A stretch of DNA of 64,000 nucleotides from Molossus alvarezi (taxonomy: Eukaryota > Chordata > Mammalia > Chiroptera > Molossidae). Every line of letters starts with the position of its first letter. The first letter of the stretch is position 1. The position numbers were made by a program, and so were the translations under genes. Below the pieces are notes generated by a model. It searched no databases, was not told the origin of the DNA, and saw nothing but the letters and a program-made list of their open reading frames with translations. Where the stretch lies: NCBI GenBank assembly GCA_037176705.1, contig CM073891.1:50408571-50472570 (forward strand), given 5' to 3'. Shown in pieces: positions 1 to 10,462 of this stretch.

Positions 1-212
1 ACTCTTCCCCATTGAGTTTTGGAAGACTGTATAAGTCTACAAATTTGTCCCTTTCATCAAAATTATCCAACTTGTTTTCATATAATTATTCACAGTATTT
101 TCTTAAAATCTTTTGTATTTCTTTGGTGTCAATTGTTACTTTACCTCTTTCATTTCTAATTTTATTAACTTGGGTCCTGTCTGTTTCTTGATGACTCTGG
201 CTAAAGGTTGAG
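1..212 (-). mobile_element. L1-A, 3' segment (ORF2 RT region), cut by window edge
   Basis: Antisense LINE-1 sequence. It aligns by eye with 5880-6060 of L1-C, which encodes the N-terminal part of the ORF2 reverse transcriptase region. The rest of this copy resumes at 12396 after the L1-B insertion. Its 3' end lies outside the window, so its own target duplication and tail cannot be checked. It is more diverged than B and C and is certainly non-coding here. Confidence 0.85.
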
Positions 213-230
213 CAATCTTGTTTATCTTTT
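213..230. repeat. Target-site duplication of L1-B, left copy
   Basis: CAATCTTGTTTATCTTTT here matches CAATCTTGTGTATCTTTT at 12396-12413 with one mismatch in 18 bases. Both copies lie in L1-A ORF2 and, joined, restore L1 continuity, which supports the assignment strongly. The poly(T) that follows is the antisense of the L1-B poly(A) tail. Confidence 0.9.
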
Positions 231-3200
231 TTTTTTTTGTACATGAATATTTCAACTTTTTATTTATTTTTTAAAATTATTTTTTATTAATTTGTTTTTC
301 TTACAGATGTTTCTCCTTTTTCTCCCATTGACACCCTCCCCCCAACCCCTCCCCCACCTCATCCCCAGCTTTGTTGTCTATGTCCATTGGTTATGTATAC
401 AAGCATATAAGTTCTGTGGTTTATCTCTGTCCCCCCAAGATGCCCTCTTCTGAGGTTTGTCAGTCTGTACCCTACCTCTATGTCTCTGGGTCAATTTTGT
501 TCATCAGTTTGTTTAGTTTATTATATTCCACAAATAAGTAAGATCATGTGATATTTGTCTTTCTCTGCTTGGCTTGTTTCGCTTAGCATAATACTCTCAA
601 GATTCCTCCATGTCATCTCAAAGGATAAGAGATCTTTCTTTCTTACAGCTGCATAGTATTCCATTGTGTACATGTACAACTGCTTTTTTATTCACTCATC
701 TAGTGATAGACACTCAGGCTGTTTCCAGATCTTAGCTATTGTAAATAGTGCTGCTATGAACATAGGGGAACATATATTTTTTCTGATTGGTCTTTCTGGC
801 TTTTTAGGATATATTCTTAGAAGTAGGATCACTGGGTCAAATGGCAATTTAATTTTTAACTTTTTGAGGTAACACCATAGTGTTTTCCATAGTGGCTGCA
901 CCAGTCTTCATTCCCACCAGCAGTGTACTGGAGTCCCCTTTTCTCCACACCCTAGCCAACACTTGTTGTTTGATGATTTGTTGATGGCAGACATTCTGAC
1001 AGATGTGAGGTGATACCTCATAGTTGCTCTAATTTGCATCTCTCTGATGATTAGTGACATTGAGCATTTTTTCATATATCTCTTGGCCATTTGTATGTCC
1101 TGTTTGGAGAAGTATCTATTTGGGTCCTCTGCACATTTTTTAATTGGGTTCTTTGTCTTCCTTTTTTTGAGTTGTATGAGTACTCTATATGTTTTGAAAT
1201 GTAATCCCTTATCTGTTGCATCATTGGTAGTTATGGTCTCCCATATAGTGGGTTCCCTTTCCATTTTGATGATTGTTTCTTTTGCTGTGCAGAAGCTTTT
1301 TAGTTTGATGTAGTCCCATGTGTTATTTTTTTTCCTTTGTTTCTCTTGTATTTTATCAGTAAAAATTCTGCTGTGTATAATGTCTGAAATTTTATTGCCT
1401 ACATTTTCTTCTAGAATTTTTATGAATTCACGAGTTACATTTACATTTATCCATTTTGAGTTTATTCTTGTGGATGGTGTAAGTTGGTGGTTTAGCTTCA
1501 TTTTTTTGCAAGTAGCTGTCCAATTTTCCCAACACCATTTATTGAAGAGAGTGTCTTGACTCCACTGTATGCTCTTGCCATCTGTATCAAATATTAATTG
1601 AGCATATTGTCTTGGGTCAATTTCTGGGTTCTCTGTTCTGTTCCATTTGATCTATCTGTTTGTTATTGTGTCAGTACCAGGCTGTTTTGATTACAGTGGC
1701 TTTGTAGTATAACCTGAAATCTGGTAATGTGATTTCTCCTACTTTTTCTTCTTTTTCAATATTATTGTGGCTATTCGGGGGTCTTTTTGGTTCCATATAA
1801 ACTTTTGGAGTGCTTGTTCTAGTTCTGTGAAATATGTCATTGGTATTTTGATGGGGATTGCATTGAATGTATAGATTGCTTTGGGTAGTATAGACATTTT
1901 AATTATGTTAATTTTTCCAATTCATGAACAAGGTATGTCCTTCCACTTTTTTATGTCTTCCTCTATTTCTTTTTTCAATGACCTGTAGTTTTCTGTAAAG
2001 AGGTCCTTTACTTCTTTGGTTAAATTTATTTCTAGGTATCTTAATTTTTTTTTTTTGCTGCAATGGTAAATGGGATTGTTTTTTCAGTTGTTCTTTCTGT
2101 GAGTTCATCATTGGTGTATAAGAATGCCATCAATTTCTTGACATTAATTTTGTATCCTACTCCTTTGCCAAATTCATTTATTAACTCTAGTAGATTTTTG
2201 AGGAAGTCTTTAGGGTTTTTTATGTACAATATCATGTCACCTGCAAATAATTACAGTTTTACTTCCTCCTTTTCAGTATGGATCCCTTGTATTTTTTCTC
2301 CATGTCTAATTGCTGTGTCTAAGACTTCCAGTACTATGATGAATAAGAGTGGCAAAAGTGGGCATCCCTGTCTTGTTCCCATTCTTAAGGGGAATGCTTT
2401 TAGTTTTTGCCCTTTGCGTACAATGTTGGCTGAAGGTTTTTCATATATGGCTTTTATTATGTTGAGATATGATCTTACTATTCCCACATTGCTGAGCGTT
2501 TTTATCAGTAATGAGTGCTGGATTTTGTCAAATGCTTTTTCAACATCTATTGATATTATCATATGGTTTTTATCTTTTATTTTATGTGGTGTATCACATT
2601 TATTGATTAGCAAACATTGTATCCTTCTTGCATCCCTGGGATTAATCCAACTTGGTCATGATGAATAATTTTTTTGATGTGTTGTTGGAACCAATTTGCT
2701 AATATTTTGTTAAGAATTTTGGCATCTGTCTTCATCAGGGATATTGGTCTGTAGTTTTCTTTCTTTGTAGTGTCTTTATTTGGTTTTGAAATTAGGAAAT
2801 GATTTTGGAAGTTTTTTGTCTTCTTGGATTTTTTGGAATAGTTTGAGGAGAATGGGTATTAGATCTTTAAATGTTTGATAAAACCCCTGTGAAGCCATCC
2901 AGGCCTGGGCTTTTGTTTCCTGGGAGTTTCTTAATTACATCGTCAATTTCCTTTATTGTTTTTAGCCTGTTCAAGTTTTCTATCTCTTTCTGGTTCAGTT
3001 TTGGGAGGCTTTGTGTTTCTAAAAATTTGTCTATTTCTCCTACATTGTCCGTATTTTTGCATATAATTATTCATAGTATGTTTCAAGATCCTTTGTATTT
3101 CTGTGGTGTCAGTTGCTACTTTTCTTTCATTTCTGATTTTGTTTATTTGGTTTTTTTCTCGTTTTGTTTCTTGGTGAGTCTGGCTAAAGGTCCATTGATT

Positions 3201-3658
3201 TTGTTTATCTTTTCAAAGAACCATCTTTTTGTTTCACTGATCCTTTGAATTGTTTTTTGTTTTTTGTTTTTTGGTCTCTATGTTGTTTATTTCTTCTATG
3301 ACCTTTACTATTTCCTTCCTCCTACTAGCTCTCAGTTTTTCTTTTTGTTTACTTTCTAGTTCTTTAAGTTGTAGGTATAGAAAGTCAATTAGGAATTTTT
3401 CTTGTTTCTTGAGGTAGGCCTGTAGTGCTATGCACTTCCCTCTCAGGACTGCTTTTGCTGTGTTCCATAGATTTTGAGTTGTTGTTTGTTTTCATTGGTT
3501 TCCAGGAAGTTTTTAATTTCTTCCTTGATGTCATTAGTAACCAATTTATTGTTTAATAACATACTATTTAGCTTCCAAGTGTTTGAATATTTTTGTGTGT
3601 TTTTATTGTAATTGAGTTCTAGTTTCATGCCACCGTGATCTAAGAAGATGCTTGATAT
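231..3658 (-). mobile_element. L1-B, 3' half (tail, 3' UTR, most of ORF2)
   Basis: Full-length LINE-1 on the minus strand, split by L1-C. This half has the poly(A) tail (poly T from 227), a polypurine-rich 3' UTR (C-rich on the plus strand at 300-370) and ORF2 running from its stop near 522 back to the endonuclease C-terminus at 3658. The remainder lies at 9644-12395. Without L1-C the element is about 6.2 kb, the usual full length. Confidence 0.92.
523..3658 (-). pseudogene. L1-B ORF2 remnant (reverse transcriptase and C-terminal domain)
   Basis: This is a decayed L1 ORF2, normally an endonuclease-reverse transcriptase of about 1,275 residues that nicks target DNA and copies L1 RNA onto it. 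Readable minus-strand blocks include the C-terminal Cys-rich motif ([20 protein letters not shown], about 910-970), the end LICGI just before the stop near 522, and the RT blocks [10 protein letters not shown] (about 2525-2555), [11 protein letters not shown] (about 2355-2390) and DDMILYIKNPK (near 2200-2240). Stops and frameshifts separate the blocks, so it is not expected to be active. The 5' part of the gene is at 9644-10281, displaced by the L1-C insertion. Long plus-strand open frames over this area are antisense artefacts. Confidence 0.9.
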
Positions 3659-3673
3659 GATTTCAATTTTCTT
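3659..3673. repeat. Target-site duplication of L1-C, left copy
   Basis: GATTTCAATTTTCTT is repeated exactly at 9629-9643. The reverse complement begins AAGAAAA, an A-rich target as expected for L1 endonuclease. The last two T could also belong to the antisense poly(A) tail. Confidence 0.93.
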
Positions 3674-3922
3674 TTTTTTTTAATTTTTTTTATTAATTAA
3701 CTTTTGTTATAGATGTTTCTCCTTTTTCCCCCACTGATTCCCCCTTCCCCCTCCTTCCCTGCCCTTTCCCCAGTTTGTTGTCCATGTCCACTGTTCATGC
3801 ATACATGCATATAAGTTCTGTGGTTTACCTCTTCCCCAACACCCCCCTATTTAGGGGATTGTCAGTCTGTAGCCCACTTCCACGTCTCTGGCACTACGCC
3901 CTTCCTCAGACTGTTGTGTTCA

Positions 3923-6900
3923 TTATATTCCACAAATAAGTGAGATCATATGAAACTTGTCTTTCTCTGTTTGGCTTGTTTCACTTAGGATGATACTTTC
4001 CAGGTCCCTCCATGTAGTCTCAAAGGATAAGAGGTCTTTCTTTCTTACAGCTGTGTAGTACTCCATTGTGTATATGTACCACTGCTTTTTTATCCATTTG
4101 TCTACTGATGGACACTTGGGCTTTTTCCAGATCTTAGTTATTGTAAATAGTGCTGCTATAAACATGGGGGTACATATATTCTTTCTGATTGGTGTTTCAG
4201 GCTTCTTAGGGTATATTCCTAGAAGTGGGATCACTGGGTCAAATGGAAGTTCACTTTTTAATTTTTTGAGGTAACACCATATTGTTTTCCATTTTGAGTT
4301 AATTCTTGTGTAGGGTGTAAGTTGATGGTCTAGTTTCAATTTTCTGCAAGTACCTGTCCAATTTTCCCAGCACCATTGATTAAAGAGGCTGTCCTTACTC
4401 CACTGTATGCTCTTGCCCCCTTTGTCAAATATTAATTGAGCATATTGCCTTGGGTCCATTTCTGGGTTCTCTGTTCTGTTCCACTGGTCTATATGCCTGT
4501 TCTTGTGCCAGTACCAGGCTGTTTTGATTACAGTGGCTTTGTAGTATAACCTGAAATTTGGTATTGTGATCCCTCCAACTTTTTTCTTCCTTTTCAAGAT
4601 TGCTGTGGCCTTTTTTGGTTCCATATGAACTTTTGAAGTACTTGTTCTAATTCTGTGAAGTATGCCGTTGGTATTTTGATGGGGATTGCGTTGAATCTAT
4701 AGATTGCTTTGGGTAATATAGACATTTTAATGATATTAATTCTCCCAATCCATGAACAGTGTATGTGCTTCCACTTTTTTATATCTTCCTCTATTTCTTT
4801 TTTTCAATGACCTGTAGTTTTCTGCGAATAGGTCCTTTATTTCTTTGGTCAAGTTTATTCCTAGGTATCTTAATTTTTTTGCCACAATAGTAAATGGGAT
4901 TTTTTGCTTAGTTTCTCCTTCTGTGAGTTCATCATTGGTGTATAAGAATGCCATTGATTTCTTGACATTAATTTTGTATCCTGCTACTTTGCCAAATTCA
5001 TTTATTAAGTCTAGTAAACTTTTGATGGAGTCTTTGGGGTTTTCTATGTATAGTATCATGTCATCTGCAAATAATGACAATTTAACTTCCTCCTTTCCAA
5101 TTTGCATCCCTTTTATTTTTTTCTTCCTGTCTGATTGCTGTGGCTAAGACTTCTAGTACTATGTTAAATAGGAGTGGCGAAAGTGGGCATCCTTGCCTTG
5201 TTCCTGTTCTTAAGGGAAATTCTTTTAGTTTTTGCCCATTGAGTATGATGTCGGCTATAGGTCTTTCATATATGGCCTTTATTATGTCTAGATATGATCC
5301 CTCTATTCCCACACTGCTGAGCGTTTTTATCAGAAATGGATGCTGGTTTTTGTCGAAGGCTTTTTCAGCATCTATTGATATTATCATGTGGTTTTTATTC
5401 TTCATTTTATTTATGTGGTGTATCAGATTTATGGATTTGCGAATATTGTACCAGCCTTGCATCACTGGGATGAATCCCACTTGGTCATGGTGGATAATTT
5501 TTTTGGTGTATTGTTGGATCCGATTTACTAGTATTTTGTTCAGGATTTTGGCATCTATGTTCATCAGGGATATTGGCCTGTAGTTTTCTTTCTTTGTTGT
5601 GTCTTTTTCTGTTTTTTGAAATTAGAATTATGCTGGCTTCATAAAATGAGTTTGGAAGTCTTCCTTCTTCTTGAATTTTTTGAAATAGTTTGAGGAGAAT
5701 GGGTATTAGTTCTTCTTTGAATGTTCAGTAAAACTCCCCCGTGAAGCCATCCGGGCCTGGGCTTTTGTTTGCTGGGAGAGTCTTGATTACATCTTCAATT
5801 TCTTCTGCTGTTTTTGGTCTATTCAAGTTTTCTATCTCTTCCTGATCTAGTTTTGGGAGACTATGTGTTTCTAGAAATTTGTCCATTTCGCTTAGATTAT
5901 CGAATTTGTTGCCATATAGTTGTTCATAATAGTTGTTAACGATCTTTTGTATTTCTGTGGTGTCAGTTGTTATCTCTCCTCTTTCATTTCTGATTCTGTG
6001 TATTTGGGTTCTCTCTCTTTGTTTTCTGGTGAGTCTAGCTAAGGGTCCATCAATCTTGTTTATCTTTTCGAAAAACCAAGTCTTTGTTTTATTGATTTTT
6101 TGAATTGTTTTTTTTGGTCTCTATGTCATTTATTTCTGCTTTGATCTTTACTATTTCCTTCCTTCTACTTGCTCTGGGGTTTTCTTTTTGTTTGCTCTCT
6201 AGTTCTTTAAGTTGTGTGTTTAGATAGTGTATTAGAGATTTTTCTTCTTTTCTGAGGTAGGCCTGTAGTGCTATGAACTTCCCTCTCAGAACTGCTTTCG
6301 CTGCATCCCACAGATTTTGTGTTGTTGTGTCATCTTTTTCATTGGTTTCCAGGAAGTTTTTGATTTCTTCCTTGATCTCCTCAGTGACCCATTCGTTTAA
6401 TAACATGCTATTTAGCTTCCATGTGTTCAAATGTCTTTGTATGTTCTTCCTGCAACTGATTTCTAGTTTCATGCCATTGTGATCTGAGAAGATGCTTGAT
6501 AAAATTTCAATCTTCTTGAACTTGTAGAGACTTAGTTTGTGCCCTAACATGTGGTCTATCTTTGAGAATGTCCCATGTACACTTGAGAAGAATGTGAATT
6601 CTGTAGTTTTGGGGTGTAGTTCTCTGTAGATATGTATTAAATCCATTTGGTCTAGTGCTTCATTTAGAGTCTCTGTTTCCTTGCTAATTTTTTGCATAGA
6701 GGATCTATCCAGCGATGACATCGGGGTGTTGAAGTCCCCTGCTATGATTATATTGCTATCGATTTCTCCTTTGAAGTCCTCCAGAAGTTTTTAAATATAT
6801 TTTGGTGCTTCTATATTGGGTGCATATATGTTTAACAAGGTTATATCTTCCTCTTGGATAGATCCTTTCAATATTGTGTAGTGGCCTTCTTTGTCTCTAA

Positions 6901-7166
6901 TTATGGCCTTCATTCTGAAATCTATTTTATCAGATATGAGTATTGCTACCCCAGCTCTTTTTTTCTTTTCCATTTGCTTGGAAGATTTTTTTCCATCCCT
7001 TCACTTTCAATCTATGTGAGTCTTCTGTTGTGAGGTGGGTCTCTTGTAAACAACATATAGATGAGTCATGCTTTCTTATCCAATCAGCTACTCTGTGTCT
7101 TTTTATGGGAGCATTCAGTCCATTTACATTTAAGGTGATTATTGATATGTACTTGTTTATTGCCAT
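3923..7166 (-). pseudogene. L1-C ORF2 (endonuclease-reverse transcriptase), broken
   Basis: ORF2 encodes the L1 endonuclease and reverse transcriptase used for target-primed reverse transcription. The start is the Met at 7166 (MAINKYISIITLNVNGLN). Endonuclease motifs visible in order are [28 protein letters not shown] (near 6710-6740) and SDHNGMKLE (near 6470). RT motifs are [10 protein letters not shown] (about 5345-5375), [11 protein letters not shown] (about 5175-5205) and the catalytic FADD in [14 protein letters not shown] (about 5035-5075). The protein ends LICGI at 3923. The frame is interrupted between about 6930 and 6973, near 6722-6790, between 5565 and 6088, near 5082-5107 and between 4625 and 4735. 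A 564-bp in-frame deletion near 4290 removes the C-terminal Cys-rich region that L1-B keeps. Normal length would be near 1,275 codons. Confidence 0.92.
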
Positions 7167-7210
7167 TTTTGTTTAGTGTGGTTCTATTTTTCTTCCTATT
7201 TCTCCTGTAA

Positions 7211-8130
7211 TTACAGCAGTCCTTTTAACATCTCTTGCAGTGCTGGTTTGGTGTTAATGTATTCCCTTAGCTTTTTTTTTTTTTGTCTGGGAAGCTCTTT
7301 ATTTGACCTTCTATTTTGAATGATAGCCTTGCTGGGTAGAGTAGTCTTGGATTCAGATTCTTGTTTTTCATGACCTTGATTACTTCATGCCATTCCCTTC
7401 TGGCTTGTAGTGTTTCTTGTGAGAAGTCAGCTGAGAGCCTTATGGGGTTTCCTTTGTAGGTAACCTGTTGCTTATCTCTTGCTGCTTTTAGGATTCTCTC
7501 TTTGTCTTAAATTTTTGCCAGTTTGATTACTATGTGTCTTGGTGTGGGCCTGTTTAGGTTCTTCTTACTTGGGGCTCTCTGTGCTTCTTCAACTTGAATG
7601 CCTCCTTCCTTCACCAAATTAGGGAAGTTTTCTGTCACTATTTCTTTGAATATATTCTCTAACCCTTGCTTATTTTCTTCTTCTGCAGGGACTCCTATGA
7701 TGCGAATATTATTCTGTTTCCAGTTGTCCCACCGTTCTCTTAAGCTGTATTCCTGTTTTTTAATCGATTTTTCCTTTTGGTTTTCTGACTGGTTGATTTT
7801 TTCTAGCCTGTCTTCTAATTCACTGATCCGGTCCTCAGCTTCCCCTACTCTGCTTTTTAGACCTTCCAATGTGTTTTTCATTTCTGATATGTCATTCTTC
7901 ATTTCTTCCTGTTGGTTTTTAATTTCCAACTGGTTGATTTTCAACATTTCTATGTCTTTACTCATGGTGCTCATATCCTTACACATGCTGTTGAGCTTCC
8001 TCAACATCATGGCTCTGAATTCTAGTTCTGTTAACTTGCTTAACTGCACCTCGTTTATCTCATCTTCCGGAGAGGTCTCATGTTCTTTCCTTTGGGTTTT
8101 GTTTCTGTTTTTCACCATTTTCACTATCAC
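7211..8130 (-). pseudogene. L1-C ORF1 (RNA-binding chaperone), premature stop
   Basis: ORF1 normally makes a trimeric coiled-coil RNA-binding protein of about 300-340 residues that packages L1 RNA. Here the first 207 residues are open (8130-7507): a charged N-terminus, a long coiled coil with heptad-like Leu/Ile spacing (about residues 30-120), then the start of the RRM region. An in-frame TAA follows LAKI. Beyond it the frame continues recognisably (ILKAARDKQQVTYKGNPIRL, about 7440-7500), so one stop codon truncates the protein. A 13-A run (poly T 7272-7284) near the C-terminus probably shifts the frame as well. The natural stop is about 7211. ORF2 starts 44 bases further downstream on the minus strand. 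Confidence 0.92.
7272..7284. repeat. Homopolymer T13 (A13 in ORF1 sense)
   Basis: The run sits in the C-terminal part of L1-C ORF1. At the equivalent position L1-B has a 36-base run (10425-10460) and L1-A has no long run. It would encode Lys repeats or cause a frameshift. Confidence 0.9.
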
Positions 8131-9628
8131 AGTGTGCTTTGGAGTGTGCCAAATTTTCCCTGTGGGTGTTGGTGTTCTGCTGTTTGTGGCTCCCTCTCCT
8201 GGGTTTGGATGAGCCAGGGAGGACCCACTTTAAACACCACCTTCAAGTCTTAGCTTTTCTGGTTAGTGTTGCTAGCCCAGGGATTGGTAGTTATACTCTA
8301 GGTTATTTTTTTGTGCCTGGAGGCTATTAGTAGAGGTCACCTGAAGACCCTTAGTTTCTGAGTTGCCTGAAAAAATCCCTCAGGTGCTCAGTGTAAGAGG
8401 ATTTTCCAAGGTTGGGGAGCTGCTGGTTGTCAATGGGCCTCAATTAGCATTTCAATTGCCACACGGTGGGATTCAATCTCTGGGGTTGGGGGGGGGGGGG
8501 CTCTGTTTCACCTCTCCCCAGGGCCCTGGGAAGGAGCAAAATGACCACAGTCCTGTGTGGCTGCACTCAGCGAAAGCTCTTAGCACCCTCCAAAACCCGA
8601 GTGTCCCCACACAGTTCCAGTCCAGTCTGCCTTCCCTCTGCTGAATCCCAAGGTGAGTGGCTGCTGCCAATTTAGCCTCTGTCTAGACTCTGCGTGGTGG
8701 AGCCGCCTGGGACTTTTAACCCGAGAGCACTGCTTCCAGCCAAGGGTGGCCACAGCTGTGGCACCAGTAGAGGGTTTTGCACTCAGCAGAAGCCCCAGGA
8801 CTGAGCCACGGTAGCAGGACACTGCCGGGGTGGCAGCACCTTCCAGCAGAGTCCCCTGGTCCCTGCAAGCCTGTGCGGCACCAGCCGAGGGCTTAGCACG
8901 CAGAGTTTGCAGGAGTCAGCCTGGGTAGCTGTGTCCCGCCAAGTCCCCTGGTTGGAGCCAGTCCGTGCCAGCCCGTGTGGCACCAGCCAAGGGCTTAGCA
9001 GGCAGCAGAGTTTGCAGGATTCAGGGGGGGTCGCAGCGGAGTCTTTAGCAGTAACTTCCCGCCACCGAGTTCCCTGCCCCCAGCGAGTGCATGTGGCACC
9101 AGCTGAGGGGTTAGCACACAGAGTTCGCAGGAGTCAGCCTCAGTAGCAGCGACCCGCCGAGTCCCCTGGTCGGAGCCAGTCCGTGCCAGCCTGTGTGGCA
9201 CCAGCCGAGGGCTTGCTGGCAGCAGAGTTCGCAGGACTCAGGCAGGATCTCAGCAAAGGTGTTAGCAGCAACTTCCCACCGCCAAGTTCCCTGGCCCCAG
9301 TGAGTCTGTGTGGCACCAGCCGAGTGCTTGGGAGGCAACCAAGTTCGCAGGACTCAGGTGGGGTCTCAACAGAGGCGGTAGCAGCAACTTCCCGTCGCAG
9401 AGTTCCCCGGTCCCCGCCCAGGCCGCTGTGGACCGTGGGCTCCCAGCCCCCTCTAGCGTCCTCGCAAGCCTACCAGGATTGAGTCTGTGTCCCTGGTTAT
9501 GTGGTCCTCCAAGGTGTCTTTTGGTTGCCCCTTACTAAAGATTTGCCTTTATTTTCGTTGTGAATCTAGTTTGGTCCTGGGAGATGGTCTGTGTAGCTCC
9601 ATTCACTCCGCCGCCATTTTTTCTTCCC
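8131..9628 (-). promoter_or_regulatory. L1-C 5' UTR / promoter region, GC-rich
   Basis: About 1.5 kb upstream of ORF1 on the minus strand and clearly richer in GC and CpG than the surrounding DNA. L1 5' UTRs carry the internal pol II promoter. The distal two thirds contains a tandem array (8761 to about 9420). The element begins at the minus-strand sequence GGGAAGAAAAAATGGCGGCG (complement of 9609-9628), typical of L1 starts. The promoter role is family knowledge, not shown here. Confidence 0.8.
8761..9420. repeat. Tandem array in L1-C 5' UTR, six units, alternating period
   Basis: The landmark GCACCAG begins at 8761, 8878, 8980, 9096, 9198 and 9313, giving spacings of 117, 102, 116, 102 and 115 bases. 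Units share blocks such as GAGGGCTTAGCA, GCAGAGTTTGCAGGA and AGTCCCCTGGT. The alternation shows a dimeric higher-order unit of about 218 bases. A seventh, degraded unit may start near 9415. Confidence 0.88.
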
Positions 9629-9643
9629 GATTTCAATTTTCTT
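9629..9643. repeat. Target-site duplication of L1-C, right copy
   Basis: Exact copy of 3659-3673. L1-B ORF2 continues immediately to its right. Confidence 0.93.
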
Positions 9644-10281
9644 GAATTTGTAGAGACTTGCTTTGTGTCCTAACATGTGGTCTATCTTTGAGAATGTCCC
9701 ATGCGCACTTAAGAGAATTGTATATTCTGCAGCTTTGGGTGAAATGCTCTGTAAATATCATTGAAGTCCACTGATCTAGTTTGTCTTGTAAGGACTCTAT
9801 GTCCTTGTTAATTTTTTGTCTAGAAGATCTATCCAGTGGTGTCAGTGGTGTGTTAAAGTCTCCCACTATGATTGTATTGCTATTGATCTCTCCCTTGAAA
9901 TCCTCCAGAAATTTTTACATATATTTTGGTGCTCCCATATTTGGTGCATATATGTTTACCAGGGTTTCATTCTCTTGTTGGATTGATCCTTTTAATATTA
10001 TGTAGTGACCTTCTCTGTCTCTTATTATGGCCCTCGTTTTAAAGTCTATCTTGTCAGATGTGAGTATTGCTACACAAGCTTTTTTTTTTTCATTTTCATT
10101 TGCTTGGAAAATTTTTTCCATTCCTTCACTTTCATCCTGTATGAGTCTTTTATTGTGAGGTGGGTCTTTTCTTATATACATGGGTCATGCTTTCTTATCT
10201 GATTAGCTACCCTATGTCTTTTGATTGGAGCATTTAAGCCATTTACATTTAAGATAATTATTGATAGTTATACATTGCCAT
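9644..10281 (-). pseudogene. L1-B ORF2, 5' part (endonuclease domain)
   Basis: Minus-strand endonuclease domain of the L1-B ORF2 whose C-terminal part is at 523-3658. GDFNTPLTPLDRSSRQK is readable near 9830-9866 and NIYAPNMGAPKYM near 9915-9955. The blocks lie in different frames with stops between them, and the N-terminal block (start Met at about 10281) is also disrupted. Non-functional. Confidence 0.88.
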
Positions 10282-10301
10282 TTTAATTTTATGCTTTTGT
10301 T

Positions 10302-10304
<3 letters not shown>

Positions 10305-10345
<41 letters not shown>

Positions 10346-10346
10346 C
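10305..10346. repeat. (CT)n microsatellite
   Basis: A nearly pure CT run with one TATC interruption, located in the ORF1-ORF2 spacer of L1-B. Confidence 0.95.
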
Positions 10347-10363
10347 TTTGTTTATTTTTCTTC

Positions 10364-10419
10364 TTACAACAATCCCTTCAGTATTTCTTGCAGTGCTAGT
10401 TTGGTGGTGGTAAATTTCT

Positions 10420-10462
<43 letters not shown>

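Larger units (their letters stand above)
3674..9628 (-). mobile_element. L1-C, full-length LINE-1 nested in L1-B
   Basis: A complete, 5.96-kb minus-strand L1 with exact 15-bp target duplications. On the minus strand the order is: a tandem-repeat-bearing 5' UTR (9628 to 8131), ORF1 (8130-7211), ORF2 (7166-3923), a polypurine-rich 3' UTR and a poly(A) tail (poly T at the left). It is the least diverged of the three nested L1s and the last to insert. It carries a 564-bp internal deletion in ORF2 relative to L1-B, plus stops in ORF1 and ORF2, so this copy is presumably inactive. Confidence 0.95.

Noticed and set aside
2063..2668. 201-codon plus-strand open frame
   Set aside because: It lies exactly antisense to L1-B ORF2 reverse transcriptase coding. 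Composition and position are explained by that.
7598..8212. 204-codon plus-strand open frame, hydrophobic
   Set aside because: Antisense of L1-C ORF1; the apparent hydrophobicity is the complement of Lys/Glu-rich coiled-coil codons.
8761..9420. Regular repeat array that might suggest CRISPR
   Set aside because: Units are over 100 bp, contiguous and diverged, sit in a LINE 5' UTR, and the genome is mammalian.
8363..9538. Several GC-rich open frames on both strands
   Set aside because: They fall in the L1-C 5' UTR tandem array; long frames follow from GC richness and repetition, not coding.
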